Below are positions 1-9,888 of a DNA stretch of 64,000 nucleotides, piece by piece (position 1 is the stretch's first letter; every line of letters begins with the position of its first letter). Both the position numbers and the translations under genes were made by a program. The notes under the pieces are model-generated. The model saw only the letters and a program-made list of their open reading frames with translations. It did not search any database and was not told the origin of the DNA. Source of the DNA: Streptococcus oralis (lineage in GTDB: Bacteria > Bacillota > Bacilli > Lactobacillales > Streptococcaceae); NCBI RefSeq assembly GCF_016127915.1, contig NZ_CP066059.1, positions 806,001 to 870,000 on the forward strand. The letters are read 5' to 3'.

Positions 1-1176
1 TTCAGGAGTATATTTCTCGTACTCATCCACTGTTGGAGGACGGGTACCCACCAGACTCATATCTCCCATTAAAACATTCCAAAACTGTGGCAACTCATCT
101 AGGCTAGTCTTACGGATAAAGCGCCCAATTGGAGTGACACGTGGATCATCATCGACTTTAAACATACCACCTTGCATGGTATTTTGTATCAAGAGTTCTT
201 GCTTTCTCTCCTCAGCATCTACACGCATAGAGCGAAATTTATAAAAAGTGAAATGTCGACCATTTTTTCCAATACGCGTTTGAGAAAAAATCGCCGGCCC
301 ACCATCTTGTCGAATCATCGGAACCAAAACAATGCTCACCAAACCACAAATAATCAATCCGACAATCGAACCGACAATATCAATGAACCGTTTGGCAATG
401 ACATGACTGGTCTTATAAAATTTTGTAGAAAACGTGATAACATTCAGCCCTGCCATCCCACGAATCTTTTTATCACTACCTAGATAGTTATTAAAAGCAT
501 TCAGATTAACTGTCACGTCAATTCCCATTGTCTCAAAAAGTGAGATAAACTCCCCGATGTCGTACTCTTCACTTGGTAGATTGATAAAGACTTCATCAAC
601 AACTTCATGAGTAGCAAAGTCTAAGATGTTCTCAGCAGGTACAGCCGTTAAGGATTGATGCTGAAAATCAGGCTGGTCTAAAACACTGACCGCCACCAAG
701 TTCCAAAAAATTTCTCCCGACTCTATCAGCCTATCAATGACCTTTTCAACCCTAGAGGTCGCTGTTATCAAGAATATCTTCTTACTCCCCTTGAGATTTG
801 GAAAGATGCGTTTTCTATAGTGTTTAATGCACAGATTCAACAAATACAACAGAATAGAGTGTATTATCAAAAAGTAAAGCATTCCTCGTCTAGAGATACT
901 AAAACGATCTTCTAAGAAAAAATTCGAAATACTGATAGCTAAAGCAAAGAACACGATATACTTTGTCGTGTTGATAAACTCTGCTAAATAACCCCTTTTA
1001 AAAAAATCATGCCCATAATCACTGATATAAAAAATAAAAAAATGAAGAATGAACAATATAATAACAGAAGTATTTACAATCTCTGTTTCCTTAACAAAAC
1101 TAAGTAAATAAGCTAATAAAATGACAAGAAAACTCTGGATTGCCGCCAAAGTAATCTTCAATCCCTTTTCTTCCAT
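1..1176 (-). CDS. cpsE: CpsE/WchA-type undecaprenyl-phosphate sugar-1-phosphate transferase (3' end cut by window)
   Basis: This integral membrane enzyme starts capsule repeat-unit synthesis by moving a sugar-1-phosphate (glucose in the WchA family) onto undecaprenyl phosphate. The visible 392 codons show several N-terminal hydrophobic segments, a central soluble region, and from about residue 265 the bacterial sugar-transferase core, with KRFIDIVGS, the TRIGKNGRHFTFYKFRSM stretch and LDELPQFWNVLMGDMSLVGTRP. The start ATG at 1176 is preceded by a GGGAA ribosome site. It is the fifth gene of the cps operon, 22 nt after cpsD. The last part of the catalytic domain lies beyond the left edge. Family assignment is firm; the sugar is not determinable. 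Confidence 0.93.
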   Translation of the reverse strand, partial: MEEKGLKITLAAIQSFLVILLAYLLSFVKETEIVNTSVIILFILHFFIFYISDYGHDFFKRGYLAEFINTTKYIVFFALAISISNFFLEDRFSISRRGMLYFLIIHSILLYLLNLCIKHYRKRIFPNLKGSKKIFLITATSRVEKVIDRLIESGEIFWNLVAVSVLDQPDFQHQSLTAVPAENILDFATHEVVDEVFINLPSEEYDIGEFISLFETMGIDVTVNLNAFNNYLGSDKKIRGMAGLNVITFSTKFYKTSHVIAKRFIDIVGSIVGLIICGLVSIVLVPMIRQDGGPAIFSQTRIGKNGRHFTFYKFRSMRVDAEERKQELLIQNTMQGGMFKVDDDPRVTPIGRFIRKTSLDELPQFWNVLMGDMSLVGTRPPTVDEYEKYTPE

Positions 1177-1198
1177 AATCTATTCCCTAAGCTAACTC

Positions 1199-1882
1199 TT
1201 ACTTTTTCCCATAGGAGCCATAAGCCCCATATGATCCATACTTCTCAACTGAAGTATTGAGTTTATTAAGCACAATTCCTAAGAATGGTTTGCTTGTTTG
1301 TTCGAGTTGTTCTTTAGCTTTTTGGACATCACGACGATTTGTTTCACCAGCAGCAGTTACCAAAACAGAAGCGTCACATTGCTGCGTGATAATCGCCGCA
1401 TCAATAACAACTCCAATCGGAGCAGTATCTACAACGATGTAGTCAAAGTACTTGCGTAAGGTGTCAATCATGGTTGCAAAATTCTCACTTTGTAGCAAAG
1501 CTGTCGGGTTTGGTGATACAGAACCCGCTTGAATAACAAACAAATTTTCAACATTGGTTTCACATAAACCTTGTGATAGGTCTGTTGTGCCTGACAAAAA
1601 CTCTGTTAGGCCTGTAATCTTTTCCCGTGATTTAAAGACACCTGACATGACTGAATTACGGATATCCGCATCAATCAACAGTGTCTTATAGCCTGCACGC
1701 GCAAAAGCCCAAGCAATATTGGTAGAAGTTGTTGATTTTCCTTCCCCTGGTTTCACAGATGTGATCGAAATCACTTTCAAGTTATTCCCGCTCAGTTGAA
1801 TATTGGTGCGAAGGGCATTGTAGTACTCTTCTGCTTTTCTTGCCAAATCTAATTTTTTTTGTGCAATTTCTAACGTTGGCAT
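1199..1882 (-). CDS. cpsD: CpsD capsular tyrosine autokinase (BY-kinase)
   Basis: Cytoplasmic bacterial tyrosine kinase that works with CpsC to control capsule polymerisation and is dephosphorylated by CpsB. The 227-residue protein has a Walker A motif (SVKPGEGKSTTSTN, about 42-56), a Walker A' motif (TLLIDADIR) and a Walker B-like VVDTAPIG. Its C-terminus is a tyrosine cluster (YGSYGAYGSYGKK), the autophosphorylation tail typical of the family. The length is normal. It follows cpsC by 9 nt, so translation is probably coupled. In low-GC bacteria the kinase and its membrane adaptor are separate genes, as here. Confidence 0.95.
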   Translation of the reverse strand: MPTLEIAQKKLDLARKAEEYYNALRTNIQLSGNNLKVISITSVKPGEGKSTTSTNIAWAFARAGYKTLLIDADIRNSVMSGVFKSREKITGLTEFLSGTTDLSQGLCETNVENLFVIQAGSVSPNPTALLQSENFATMIDTLRKYFDYIVVDTAPIGVVIDAAIITQQCDASVLVTAAGETNRRDVQKAKEQLEQTSKPFLGIVLNKLNTSVEKYGSYGAYGSYGKK

Positions 1883-1891
1883 TTTTCTCTC

Positions 1892-2584
1892 CTATTTCAA
1901 TTTATCCAAATTTGGAACTACTCCCAATAGTGCAATTTGCATAACATCCTCAATATCTTCTGGACGTTTCACTCGTGTATCCAAGAGCTCAACTAGGAGA
2001 ACCGTGACAACCATCACAACCGCTCCCGCAAGGAATCCAACCATGGTATTGCGACGAATATTTGGTGAAGATGGCGATGTTGCAGGACGTGCTTCTTCAA
2101 GCGTTGTCACATCCGAAACGCGAGTGACGCTGATAATCTTTTGAGCCGCAACCTCTCTCAAAGAGTTGGCGATACGGCTAGCTTCCTCAGGTGCACGGTC
2201 TGTAACAGAAATCGATACAATACGCGTATCCACTGGAACTGTTACCTTGATTTTACTAGCTAGACCTTTTGGAGGGAGTTCTAGTTTCAAATCAGTCGCA
2301 ACCTTCTCTAAAACGTCTTGCGAGAGAATGATTTCGCGATAGTCTTTTACCAAGTAAGATCCCGCTTGCAAGTCTTGGTTGGTCAAGCCAGGCTTATCTC
2401 CCTGATTACGATTGACCACATAAATTCGGGTCGTACTCGTAAACTCTGGCTTCACAATAAAACTACTGTAGGCAAATGCTACTATCCCTGTCACGAATGC
2501 TACCAAAGCAATTAACAGTTTTCGCTTCCAAAGGATTTTAAGCAAGTGAAATACATCGATTTCCATCATATTTTGTTCTTTCAT
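1892..2584 (-). CDS. cpsC: CpsC Wzz-type chain-length regulator and CpsD adaptor
   Basis: Membrane protein of the polysaccharide co-polymerase family. It sets capsule chain length and activates the tyrosine kinase CpsD. The 230 residues hold two transmembrane segments (about 19-40 and 180-202) around an extracellular loop, the normal Wzz layout. A proline/serine-rich stretch ([12 protein letters not shown]) precedes the second segment. The start at 2584 is set by AGGAG six nucleotides upstream; two later in-frame ATGs lack a better ribosome site. It sits between cpsB (8 nt gap) and cpsD (9 nt gap). Confidence 0.94.
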   Translation of the reverse strand: MKEQNMMEIDVFHLLKILWKRKLLIALVAFVTGIVAFAYSSFIVKPEFTSTTRIYVVNRNQGDKPGLTNQDLQAGSYLVKDYREIILSQDVLEKVATDLKLELPPKGLASKIKVTVPVDTRIVSISVTDRAPEEASRIANSLREVAAQKIISVTRVSDVTTLEEARPATSPSSPNIRRNTMVGFLAGAVVMVVTVLLVELLDTRVKRPEDIEDVMQIALLGVVPNLDKLK

Positions 2585-2592
2585 TTTTTCTC

Positions 2593-3324
2593 CTAAATCA
2601 ATTGATCCATTATTATTTTTCGGGGATTATCCTTAAAAAGTTCCTTAGCCTTATCTTCACTGTATTTTTGGGCAATGATATCATAGGCTTCCTCCATATG
2701 AGGAGGTCTGTGATCCAAGTTGTGCATATCACTTGCTATCACGTGAACCAGATCTCGTTCCAAGAAATACTGGGCTCTCTTTTTCATAAATTTATAGGTT
2801 TCTCCGAAGAGTTTTGGTTTCAAAACATGAGAACTATTAACCTGAGTATAACATCCCATATCAATCAGCTCTCGCACGCGCTTTTCATTGTTTTCTAAAG
2901 CATCGTAACGTTCAATGTGGGCAATGATGGGTGTAATGCCTAGCATTAGAATATTACTCAGCCCCTTATGCATGTCCCGATAGGCTGTATTCATACTAAA
3001 CTCAATCAAAGCATAGCGGCTATCGTTGAGGGTTGGGATTAATTTCTTTTCTAACTTCTCAACAACATCCGGAGTATAGTAGATTTCCGCTCCATAGGCA
3101 ATGATTAAGTCATCCGCAACTTCCTTAGCCATTTCTCGCACCTTTAGAAAGTTGGTTGCAATTTTTTCTTCAGGAGTTTCAAACATCCCTTTTCGTCTAT
3201 GCGAAGTGGAAACGATTGTCCTTACTCCTTGACTGTAGGCCTCTCTAAGAAGTTTTTTACTTTCCTCTATCGACTTTGGACCATCATCCACATCAAAAAC
3301 GATGTGCGAATGGATATCTATCAT
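2593..3324 (-). CDS. cpsB: CpsB PHP-family protein-tyrosine phosphatase
   Basis: Manganese-dependent phosphotyrosine phosphatase that removes phosphate from CpsD and so tunes capsule output. The 243-residue protein is a PHP domain: N-terminal [20 protein letters not shown] near 41, a glutamate in YGAEIYY, HIERYD near 137 and ASDMHN near 198 supply the metal-binding His/Asp/Glu residues. Length matches pneumococcal CpsB. The ATG lies one base after the cpsA stop, which points to translational coupling. Confidence 0.95.
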   Translation of the reverse strand: MIDIHSHIVFDVDDGPKSIEESKKLLREAYSQGVRTIVSTSHRRKGMFETPEEKIATNFLKVREMAKEVADDLIIAYGAEIYYTPDVVEKLEKKLIPTLNDSRYALIEFSMNTAYRDMHKGLSNILMLGITPIIAHIERYDALENNEKRVRELIDMGCYTQVNSSHVLKPKLFGETYKFMKKRAQYFLERDLVHVIASDMHNLDHRPPHMEEAYDIIAQKYSEDKAKELFKDNPRKIIMDQLI

Positions 3325-3325
3325 G

Positions 3326-4771
3326 CTACTTGCCCTCCATCACATCATTGATAGCGGCTTTCGCAGCGGCCAAGCTACTTTCATCAATTTCCATCATGTA
3401 GAGGTTACTATCTGGCATAGCGTATGAAGGAAGATCCGTGCGTCCAGTTCCCTTCAAGTCTTGAGAGTTGACTTTGTAGTTCCCGCCACTCTCCAATTGA
3501 GTATTAACCAGATCCATCATAGTTTCCAAAGGCATATTGGTCTGAAGAGAATCTTGCAATCCCTTGATGATGTTATCGTAGTTTTTTAAAGCCTCAGTTG
3601 ACGTCAACTTCTGAATAATAGCTACAATAACCTTTTGTTGGTTCCGACCACGATCTCGATCTCCATCTGCTAGAGAGTAGCGCTCACGGACAAAACCAAG
3701 AGCCTGCTCAGAGTCTAAATGAACATTCCCAACAGGATAATACTTCCCGTTAGTATGTGCTGTAAACTCCTGATCATTATAGACATCAACGCCACCTAAA
3801 AGGTCAATCAATTTCAAGAAAGAAGTAAAGTTCAAGCGCACATAATAGTTAATATCCACTCCATAGAGATTTTCCAAAGTATGAATCGACGAGTCCACTC
3901 CATAAATCCCAGCGTGGGTCAATTTATCCTTTTGATTATTTCCCCCATCCGCAATCGGAACATAGGAATCTCGAGGTGTTGTAGTCAGAAGGATTTTCTT
4001 GGTATCTCGGTTCACAGTCATTAGAATATTCACATCTGAACGAGATACTGAACTAATCGGACCATAGGTATCAATACCACTCACATAAATATTGAAAGCT
4101 TTATTCTTCGATACCTTTGGAGCCGCAACATCCTTAGTTAATTTTTTTGTATAGATTTTTTTGATTTTTGAAGCATAATCTGGATACTCTGCTTCAATGA
4201 TATTTTCAAAGACACTATTTAAGACAATTGCTTTAGTTTCGCCAGAAAGCAGACTCTTATAAGCTGCTAGATAAGAAGCACTCTGTTCAACTGTCAAGTC
4301 TTTACTCTGTGTCGTCTTAATATCCACCACCAACTTTTGGATATTATCATTATCTGTTTCAGTCGGACCTGCTACACTATCCAACTGGGTCACATTTTTG
4401 ATGTCACTGTCTTTTAAAACGACCACACTCATCGAATACTCTGAGTAGTTTGAGGTCGCATTGATATGGTTGGTAAAACCGACAAACTGTTGCAAAGCAT
4501 AGAGAGAAACCGAGCTAACTACGATAGCAAGTGTCAAAAAGAAAACCGTAAACTTCTCGGCTTTTTTATACACTATCAGAAGGATTGCAATTACAGCAGA
4601 AATAAAAATAAGAACTGCAGTAAGGATATTGAGGTACCGAAAAGCTAAGATATTATGTTTAAAAATTAAGAACAGCAAAAAACCACTCAATAATAAATAA
4701 ATGGTCACTAAAACTATATTAACATTTTGTTTTACATTCCCTAAACGAGCTCTCTTTGAACGTCTACTCAT
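3326..4771 (-). CDS. cpsA: CpsA, LytR-CpsA-Psr family capsule-attachment protein
   Basis: First gene of the capsule operon. LCP proteins attach anionic glycopolymers, including capsule, to peptidoglycan from the outer face of the membrane. The 481 residues contain three hydrophobic segments in the first 100 residues, an accessory extracellular domain (about 105-210), then the LCP catalytic domain with the conserved RDSYV, the LTHAGIYG segment and the arginine-rich [18 protein letters not shown] stretch that binds polyprenyl phosphate. An extended -10 promoter and a palindrome lie directly upstream. Confidence 0.95.
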   Translation of the reverse strand: MSRRSKRARLGNVKQNVNIVLVTIYLLLSGFLLFLIFKHNILAFRYLNILTAVLIFISAVIAILLIVYKKAEKFTVFFLTLAIVVSSVSLYALQQFVGFTNHINATSNYSEYSMSVVVLKDSDIKNVTQLDSVAGPTETDNDNIQKLVVDIKTTQSKDLTVEQSASYLAAYKSLLSGETKAIVLNSVFENIIEAEYPDYASKIKKIYTKKLTKDVAAPKVSKNKAFNIYVSGIDTYGPISSVSRSDVNILMTVNRDTKKILLTTTPRDSYVPIADGGNNQKDKLTHAGIYGVDSSIHTLENLYGVDINYYVRLNFTSFLKLIDLLGGVDVYNDQEFTAHTNGKYYPVGNVHLDSEQALGFVRERYSLADGDRDRGRNQQKVIVAIIQKLTSTEALKNYDNIIKGLQDSLQTNMPLETMMDLVNTQLESGGNYKVNSQDLKGTGRTDLPSYAMPDSNLYMMEIDESSLAAAKAAINDVMEGK

Positions 4772-4804
4772 GATAATCCCCTATACACATTAATAGTTAT
4801 AAAT

Positions 4805-4835
4805 ATTATATCACAATCATGATGGAAATTCCATC
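4805..4835 (-). promoter_or_regulatory. cps operon promoter with adjacent 15-bp palindrome
   Basis: On the minus strand TGATATAAT (4813-4805) is an extended -10 element, about 33 nt upstream of the cpsA start. No good -35 hexamer is visible at the usual spacing. Just upstream lies a perfect palindrome, GATGGAA-A-TTCCATC (4821-4835), where a -35 box or a regulator would sit. The promoter call is reasonable; the operator role is inference. Confidence 0.6.
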
Positions 4836-4921
4836 CATCCTTGCTATTTTCAGCGTTTTCATTCGCTTTTGTTCTCTTAAGTTACTCTAAAATATGATCA
4901 AAGTTCCGAATGCCATTCTAC

Positions 4922-4955
4922 ACAAAAAGACAAGGCGCTCAGGGGCAACCTTGTC
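4922..4955 (-). terminator. Terminator after the downstream ali-like gene
   Basis: On the minus strand GACAAGG, a 13-nt loop, CCTTGTC and then TTTTTG form a classic intrinsic terminator. It begins 8 nt after the stop of the binding-protein gene and separates it from the cps operon, so cps has its own promoter. Confidence 0.88.
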
Positions 4956-4962
4956 CGCAATC

Positions 4963-6924
4963 TTATTTTACGTGGTTTTCAAACTCTTTTTGGCTCTTTT
5001 CAATAGCCTTTTTACTTTCTGCTTCCCACTTAGCCTTGGCCTCGTCAAATTGTTTCTTGGTAACAGGGTCTTTTTGCAATCTCATGTACTTATAATTATT
5101 TCCGTCACCCTTGATCCCTACTAGGGAGTAGGCACGTGTAAAGGGAGTTACTTTGGTTACAGAGGCTGTACCACCATTTGACATAGCAGACATGACTAGA
5201 GAATTGTCAATCATCCAAGCTTGAGCTTCAGCGTATTTTTCATAACGCTTAGCGACATCTTTGTTCTCAGCATCTGCTTCTTTCAGGAGTTGCGTATAGG
5301 TATCGAGTCCCAGACTCTTAACGAGCTCTTGGTCTTCCTTGGCGTCAAGACCAAAAATCTTGAGATAGAAGCCAGTTTCAGCATTGAAGGGGTCTAGATA
5401 AGTTGATGGATCCTGGTAATCACCAACCCAGCCATCAAAGTTTAGGTCGTAGTCACGAGCTGCTGGATTTGGTGCTAGGAAGGCAACATTTCCAAAGTCA
5501 TCTGTAGAAAGCTGTTGAACATCAATGACGATATTGTCAGAACCTAGTACTGTTTCAAGGGTTTGTTTAACCGAGTTCATACCAGAAACCGCATTTTTAT
5601 TTGTCTGATCAACAGGGACATCCAAATAGATTGGGAAAGTCACGCCTTGGGCTTCCAATTCCTTTTTAGCTTCCGCAAATTTTGCTTGGGCCTTTTCCTT
5701 GTTAAAGTAAGCATCTTGAGCGTCTGCCAAATTGATGCCTGACCACTCAGTTCCGTAGTTCACAAGCTTAGAAGCTGTTACTTCTCCAAAGGTCTTATCT
5801 CCCACCTGGACAAATGTTGGGGGAACCAGAGTATTACGAAGGGTTTTGCTCGCTGCTTCTTCACCGTTAGATTGAGCAGAGTAGGCTGTTCGATCAATTC
5901 CAAAGTTGATAGCCTGACGGAAATTTTTATTTAAGATAGCTGTTTGAGCTGATTTCTTTTGTTCGTCCGTTGTTTTAGCGGTATGATTATAGGTTTTGCG
6001 GTTGACATTAAAGTTAAAGTACCAAGATGTCTTGTCTTGTAAGCTATAGACGATATTGTCTTGGTATTTTTCTTTTGTCTTAGCATAGTTCGAACTATTT
6101 GGATAGACTCCTGCAATAGAGTAAGCACCACTTTCAAAGTTTCGAATGGTCATTTCCTGATCTGACCCATCAAAGTAGGCTAACTTCACTTTTTCAATGG
6201 TTACTTTATCATGGTCATAATAGTGTGGATTCTTCACATATTCGATCGAAGATTTTGATGTGAAATCTTTTAACAAATAGGGACCGTTATAAAGAATACT
6301 GTCTGGTGTCAAGGTACCAAAATCTTTATCCTTTGATTTCAAGAACTCTTCGTTGACTGGGAAAAGGATACTGTTGGTTGTCTTTGAATTCCAGTACGGT
6401 TCTGGTCGAGTTAAAGTGTACTCTACTGTGTAATCATCCAAGGCTTTGACACCAACAGTTGAAAAATCATTAGTCACACCCGTCACATAGTCATTCAATC
6501 CCTTGATTGAATTTTGGATCAGATCCATGGCTTGTCCCTTGTTGTCCGCGGCATATTTGATCCCAGTAACAAAATCCTGAGCTTTGACTGAAGCATACTC
6601 CTCACCGTCAGCTGTATACCACTTGGCATCTTTTCTAAGCTTGTAGGTATAGGTCAAACCATCTGATGAAACAGACCAATCCTCCGCAAGAGCAGGTACG
6701 AGGTTCCCATAGCTGTCATTTTCTAACAAACCATCTACAAGATTGGTAATAACAGCAGTGTTATCTGCATAATAATCTAGAAGATAGTTAAAAGTTGTTG
6801 GATTTGCACTAAATGTTGATGAATAAGTGCTAGTATCTGTGTTGGACTGTCCACATGCAGAGAGCAAAATCCCTGTCGCTAAGACAAGACCTGTCCCGAT
6901 TAGTCTTTTTTTCATTTTGATCAT
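4963..6924 (-). CDS. Oligopeptide-binding lipoprotein (AliA/AliB-like)
   Basis: Extracellular solute-binding protein of family 5 (OppA/AmiA/AliA type), anchored by a lipid on the outer face of the membrane and expected to hand peptides to the Ami permease. The signal peptide ends in the lipobox LLSACG. The mature part has the family landmarks LVPALAEDWSVS, YTYKLRKDAKWYTADGEEY and LNFDGWVGDYQDPSTYLDPF. At about 653 residues it is normal length. The second of two adjacent ATGs (6924) has a better distance from GGAG than the first (6927). It follows a close paralogue but is separated from it by a terminator. Which Ali protein it corresponds to cannot be told by eye. Confidence 0.9.
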   Translation of the reverse strand: MIKMKKRLIGTGLVLATGILLSACGQSNTDTSTYSSTFSANPTTFNYLLDYYADNTAVITNLVDGLLENDSYGNLVPALAEDWSVSSDGLTYTYKLRKDAKWYTADGEEYASVKAQDFVTGIKYAADNKGQAMDLIQNSIKGLNDYVTGVTNDFSTVGVKALDDYTVEYTLTRPEPYWNSKTTNSILFPVNEEFLKSKDKDFGTLTPDSILYNGPYLLKDFTSKSSIEYVKNPHYYDHDKVTIEKVKLAYFDGSDQEMTIRNFESGAYSIAGVYPNSSNYAKTKEKYQDNIVYSLQDKTSWYFNFNVNRKTYNHTAKTTDEQKKSAQTAILNKNFRQAINFGIDRTAYSAQSNGEEAASKTLRNTLVPPTFVQVGDKTFGEVTASKLVNYGTEWSGINLADAQDAYFNKEKAQAKFAEAKKELEAQGVTFPIYLDVPVDQTNKNAVSGMNSVKQTLETVLGSDNIVIDVQQLSTDDFGNVAFLAPNPAARDYDLNFDGWVGDYQDPSTYLDPFNAETGFYLKIFGLDAKEDQELVKSLGLDTYTQLLKEADAENKDVAKRYEKYAEAQAWMIDNSLVMSAMSNGGTASVTKVTPFTRAYSLVGIKGDGNNYKYMRLQKDPVTKKQFDEAKAKWEAESKKAIEKSQKEFENHVK

Positions 6925-7026
6925 CATTCACTCCTTTATGTCACTTTTTATAACATAACCATATTTTATCAAATTTATTCAAAAATGTAAAGTTACTGCT
7001 TTTATGACAACTGGTATCTCAAAATA

Positions 7027-7060
7027 AAAAAGGAAGCACAGTTTCTGCAACTTCCTTTTC
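7027..7060 (-). terminator. Terminator between the two ali-like genes
   Basis: On the minus strand GGAAGTTGCAG, a short AAA loop, CTGTGCTTCC and then TTTTTTATTTT form a long intrinsic terminator right after the stop of the upstream binding-protein gene. The two paralogues are therefore not a simple bicistronic unit, though read-through is possible. Confidence 0.88.
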
Positions 7061-7070
7061 TATTTATAGA

Positions 7071-9038
7071 TTACTTGACGTGTTTTTCAAGTTCTTTTTG
7101 GTATTTGGCATTTGTTTCGATTTTTTCTTGTTGCCATTTCTTGAAGGCTTCTTCGTATTCTTTTGCAGTCACAACGTCATTTTGCAACTCCAATCCTTTG
7201 AACACAAATGGGTCTCCCTTGATTCCGACTTGAGAGTATGCTTTTGTGAATGGTACAGTTCGGCTAACAGTTGGAGAACCACCTGAAGAAGCAACTGGGA
7301 TTAAGAGCGAGCTATCAGACACCCAAGCTTGTGCTTTGGCGTATTTTTCATAACGCTTATTAAGGTCACTGGTTTCAGCTGCAGCATCATCCAAGAGTTT
7401 CTTGTATTCGTCCAGTCCAACTTGAGCCATCACTTCTGGGTCTTTTCCGCGATTGATACCCAAGTGTTTAAGGGCAGAACCCTTCTTAGCATCAAGAATG
7501 TTGAGGTAGGTAGCTGGGTCTTGATAGTCTGGTCCCCAACCAGTTCCGTTCAAGTCATAGTCTTTTTGGGATGGAACCTTGGCTTGAGACGTAATGTTCA
7601 TTTTCTCATTATCGGTCATTTGAAGGACATCGACAATGACATTTTCAGTACCAAGTGATGATTCGATAGACTGCTTGAGTGAGTTGGTTTGTTGAACCGC
7701 GATTACATCTGTTTGTTCAACCGGGATATCCAAATGGATTGGGAAGGTAACCCCCTTGGCTTGCAATTCTTCCTTGGCTTTAGCAAAGGCTGCCTTAGCT
7801 TTTTCAGGACTGTAAATCGTATCCTTGCCATCTGTAAGGGTTACATCTTTCCACTGGTCTCCATATGAAACGAGCTCTGCCTGAGCCAACCCTCCAAAGG
7901 TTTTTTCACCTACTTGAACGTAGTCATGAGGCACTAGGCTGTTACGGATAATCTTGTCCGCACCTTCTTCACCATTCAACTGAGCAGTATAAGAATGACG
8001 GTCAAGGGCAAAGTTCAGCGCCTGACGGAAGTTCTTGTTGAGAAGAGCTTCTTTCGTTGATGTTTTTTGAGCTTCGTCTGTCTTAGCTGTTTTATTATAA
8101 GATTGGCGGTTTACGTTAACAGTGAGGTAGTAGCTTGTCGCTTCTTGTGGACTGTAAACAATCTTATCGCCGTACTCTTGTTTAGTTGACTCAAAGTTTG
8201 AGCTTGTTGGGAAGAGACGAGCTGTTGTATAAGCTCCTTGTGTAAAGCTGCGAATCAAAGATTCTTGGTCTGATCCATCGTAGAAAGTTAGTTTAATATT
8301 GTCAATCTTAACATTGTCCTTATCCCAATAATTTGGATTCTTTTCATATTCAATGACTGATTTTGAAGTCAATGATTTCAAGAAATAAGGACCATTATAT
8401 AGGATACCCGATGGGGTTGGTGCACCATAGTCGCTCCCTTTAGAATTCAAAAATTCTTCATTAACTGGGAGCATGGTTGCAGTTGTGACCTTAGAGTTCC
8501 AGAAACTTTCTGGTTTGTTGAGCGTGTATTCTACCGTGTAATCATCAACAGCCTTAACTCCTACGGTAGAGAAATCATTGCTCTCACCATTAACATACTC
8601 TGCCAAACCTTTGATAGAATCCTGAATCAAAGAAAGACCATCCGATTTTCCGTCAGCAGCATGTTTAAGCCCAGTAACAAAGTCTTTGGCCTTAACTTCA
8701 GCATATTCTTCTCCATCAGAAGTATACCATTTTACACCCTTACGAAGTTTGTAGGTATAAGTCAAACCATCCTTTGAAACAGACCAGTCTTCTGCAAGTG
8801 ATGGAATTAAGTTCCCATACTTGTCATTTTCCAAAAGACCATCAACAACGTTTGCTATAACGTCAGAAGTTGAGCTCTTGCTCGTCACACTATAGTCCAA
8901 AGAAGATGGATCCATAGCGTAGACATAAGAGAATGTCTTGGGAGCATCCGCCTTCTTTTCACTTTGCCCACAAGCAGTTAACAGTAGGGCTACGCTCAAA
9001 ACAGCACCTGCTCCTAAGAGCCACTTTTTCGATTTCAT
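7071..9038 (-). CDS. Oligopeptide-binding lipoprotein (AliB-like), upstream copy
   Basis: Second family-5 peptide-binding lipoprotein, 655 residues, with a lipobox LLLTACG. Like its neighbour it carries LIPSLAEDWSVS and YTYKLRKGVKWYTSDGEEY, and a DYQDPATYLNIL stretch, so the two are clearly paralogous to each other and to AmiA at 34-36 kb. The start is at 9038: a canonical promoter lies immediately upstream and would fall inside any longer reading frame, and AGGAG sits 8 nt before this ATG. In unencapsulated pneumococci aliB-like genes occupy the cps locus; here two sit just upstream of cpsA. No permease or ATPase genes accompany them. Confidence 0.9.
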   Translation of the reverse strand: MKSKKWLLGAGAVLSVALLLTACGQSEKKADAPKTFSYVYAMDPSSLDYSVTSKSSTSDVIANVVDGLLENDKYGNLIPSLAEDWSVSKDGLTYTYKLRKGVKWYTSDGEEYAEVKAKDFVTGLKHAADGKSDGLSLIQDSIKGLAEYVNGESNDFSTVGVKAVDDYTVEYTLNKPESFWNSKVTTATMLPVNEEFLNSKGSDYGAPTPSGILYNGPYFLKSLTSKSVIEYEKNPNYWDKDNVKIDNIKLTFYDGSDQESLIRSFTQGAYTTARLFPTSSNFESTKQEYGDKIVYSPQEATSYYLTVNVNRQSYNKTAKTDEAQKTSTKEALLNKNFRQALNFALDRHSYTAQLNGEEGADKIIRNSLVPHDYVQVGEKTFGGLAQAELVSYGDQWKDVTLTDGKDTIYSPEKAKAAFAKAKEELQAKGVTFPIHLDIPVEQTDVIAVQQTNSLKQSIESSLGTENVIVDVLQMTDNEKMNITSQAKVPSQKDYDLNGTGWGPDYQDPATYLNILDAKKGSALKHLGINRGKDPEVMAQVGLDEYKKLLDDAAAETSDLNKRYEKYAKAQAWVSDSSLLIPVASSGGSPTVSRTVPFTKAYSQVGIKGDPFVFKGLELQNDVVTAKEYEEAFKKWQQEKIETNAKYQKELEKHVK

Positions 9039-9069
9039 AAGTAATCTCCTTAAAGATAGTGTTTTCACC

Positions 9070-9097
9070 ATTATACCCTATTTTTTCATAAAAGCAA
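9070..9097 (-). promoter_or_regulatory. Promoter of the upstream ali-like gene
   Basis: On the minus strand TTGCTT (9097-9092), a 16-nt spacer and TATAAT (9075-9070) make a sigma-70/SigA-type promoter about 30 nt before the ATG. Confidence 0.8.
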
Positions 9098-9239
9098 GGG
9101 CTTTCGACAGATTTTTTAGAAAATTCTAACAAATATTTTTCAAAGGCTTTTCTATATAATTTTTACCAAAAAGCAAAAAAAGTGAACAATTGTCCACTGG
9201 GAAAATCAAATTTTAACAGATATACCCGGAGATTCTGAA

Positions 9240-9271
9240 CAAAAAACATCCAAGAAAACATTCTTGAATGT
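9240..9271 (-). terminator. Terminator after the GNAT gene
   Basis: On the minus strand ACATTCAAGAA, loop TGTT, TTCTTGGATGT and then TTTTTG form an 11-bp stem with one mismatch. It lies about 55 nt after the acetyltransferase stop. The stretch from here to 9070 otherwise holds only the ali-like promoter. Confidence 0.75.
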
Positions 9272-9324
9272 CTGGGAAGATTGATGACTCCATTTGGCCT
9301 ATCAGCAAACTGGAAATGTTGATA

Positions 9325-9837
9325 CTATGGCCTCATTATCTCAAATACTGCTGTATGAATCCACTCATTATGAAGGTATAAGTCATTTTCTATCATTCTA
9401 CTAAGGGTGAAGCCATTTTTTATAAGCACCCTCTGAGAGGCCAGATTATCCGTTGCCGTTCCTGCAATGATTCTATTGAGACCATAAGTCGTGAAGGCCT
9501 TGTCTAAAACGAGTTTAACCGCTTCGCTAGCATAACCTAAGTTAGTAACATTTTCCCCAATCCTATACCCAAGCTCTGCTGTTTTTCGATCATTCTCTAA
9601 AACACTTAAATTGACTCTTCCGACCATAACACCTTGCGAATCTCTGATAAGATGCATGTAGACAGCCCGATTCGTTTGTTCCGCTAACAATTCCCTCGTG
9701 ATTTCTTTAAAACCTTCTAAATCAAAATAGTTAGCTGGTCTAGGAGGTAAATTTCGTTCAAAATACTCTCGATTTTCTTTTTCAAAAGAATAAACGTCTA
9801 GACTATTTTCTTCGGACAACAGCTCTAAACTAATCAT
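9325..9837 (-). CDS. GNAT-family N-acetyltransferase (RimJ/RimL-like)
   Basis: A 170-residue single-domain acetyltransferase using acetyl-CoA. The order of motifs fits the RimJ/RimL branch: VGRVNLSVLE, ELGYRIGENVTNLGYASEAV (acetyl-CoA loop region) and NLASQRVLIKNGF. Substrate is unknown; ribosomal-protein N-termini, aminoglycosides and small amines are all possible for this branch. It is downstream of a broken gene and has its own terminator. Confidence 0.85.
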   Translation of the reverse strand: MISLELLSEENSLDVYSFEKENREYFERNLPPRPANYFDLEGFKEITRELLAEQTNRAVYMHLIRDSQGVMVGRVNLSVLENDRKTAELGYRIGENVTNLGYASEAVKLVLDKAFTTYGLNRIIAGTATDNLASQRVLIKNGFTLSRMIENDLYLHNEWIHTAVFEIMRP

Positions 9838-9888
9838 TACAAAACATCCCTTCTCTTCTTAGTTAAAATATTGCTAGATAGAGTTTGA

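Noticed and set aside
172..483. 103-residue plus-strand reading frame
   Set aside because: Antisense to cpsE, with no ribosome site.
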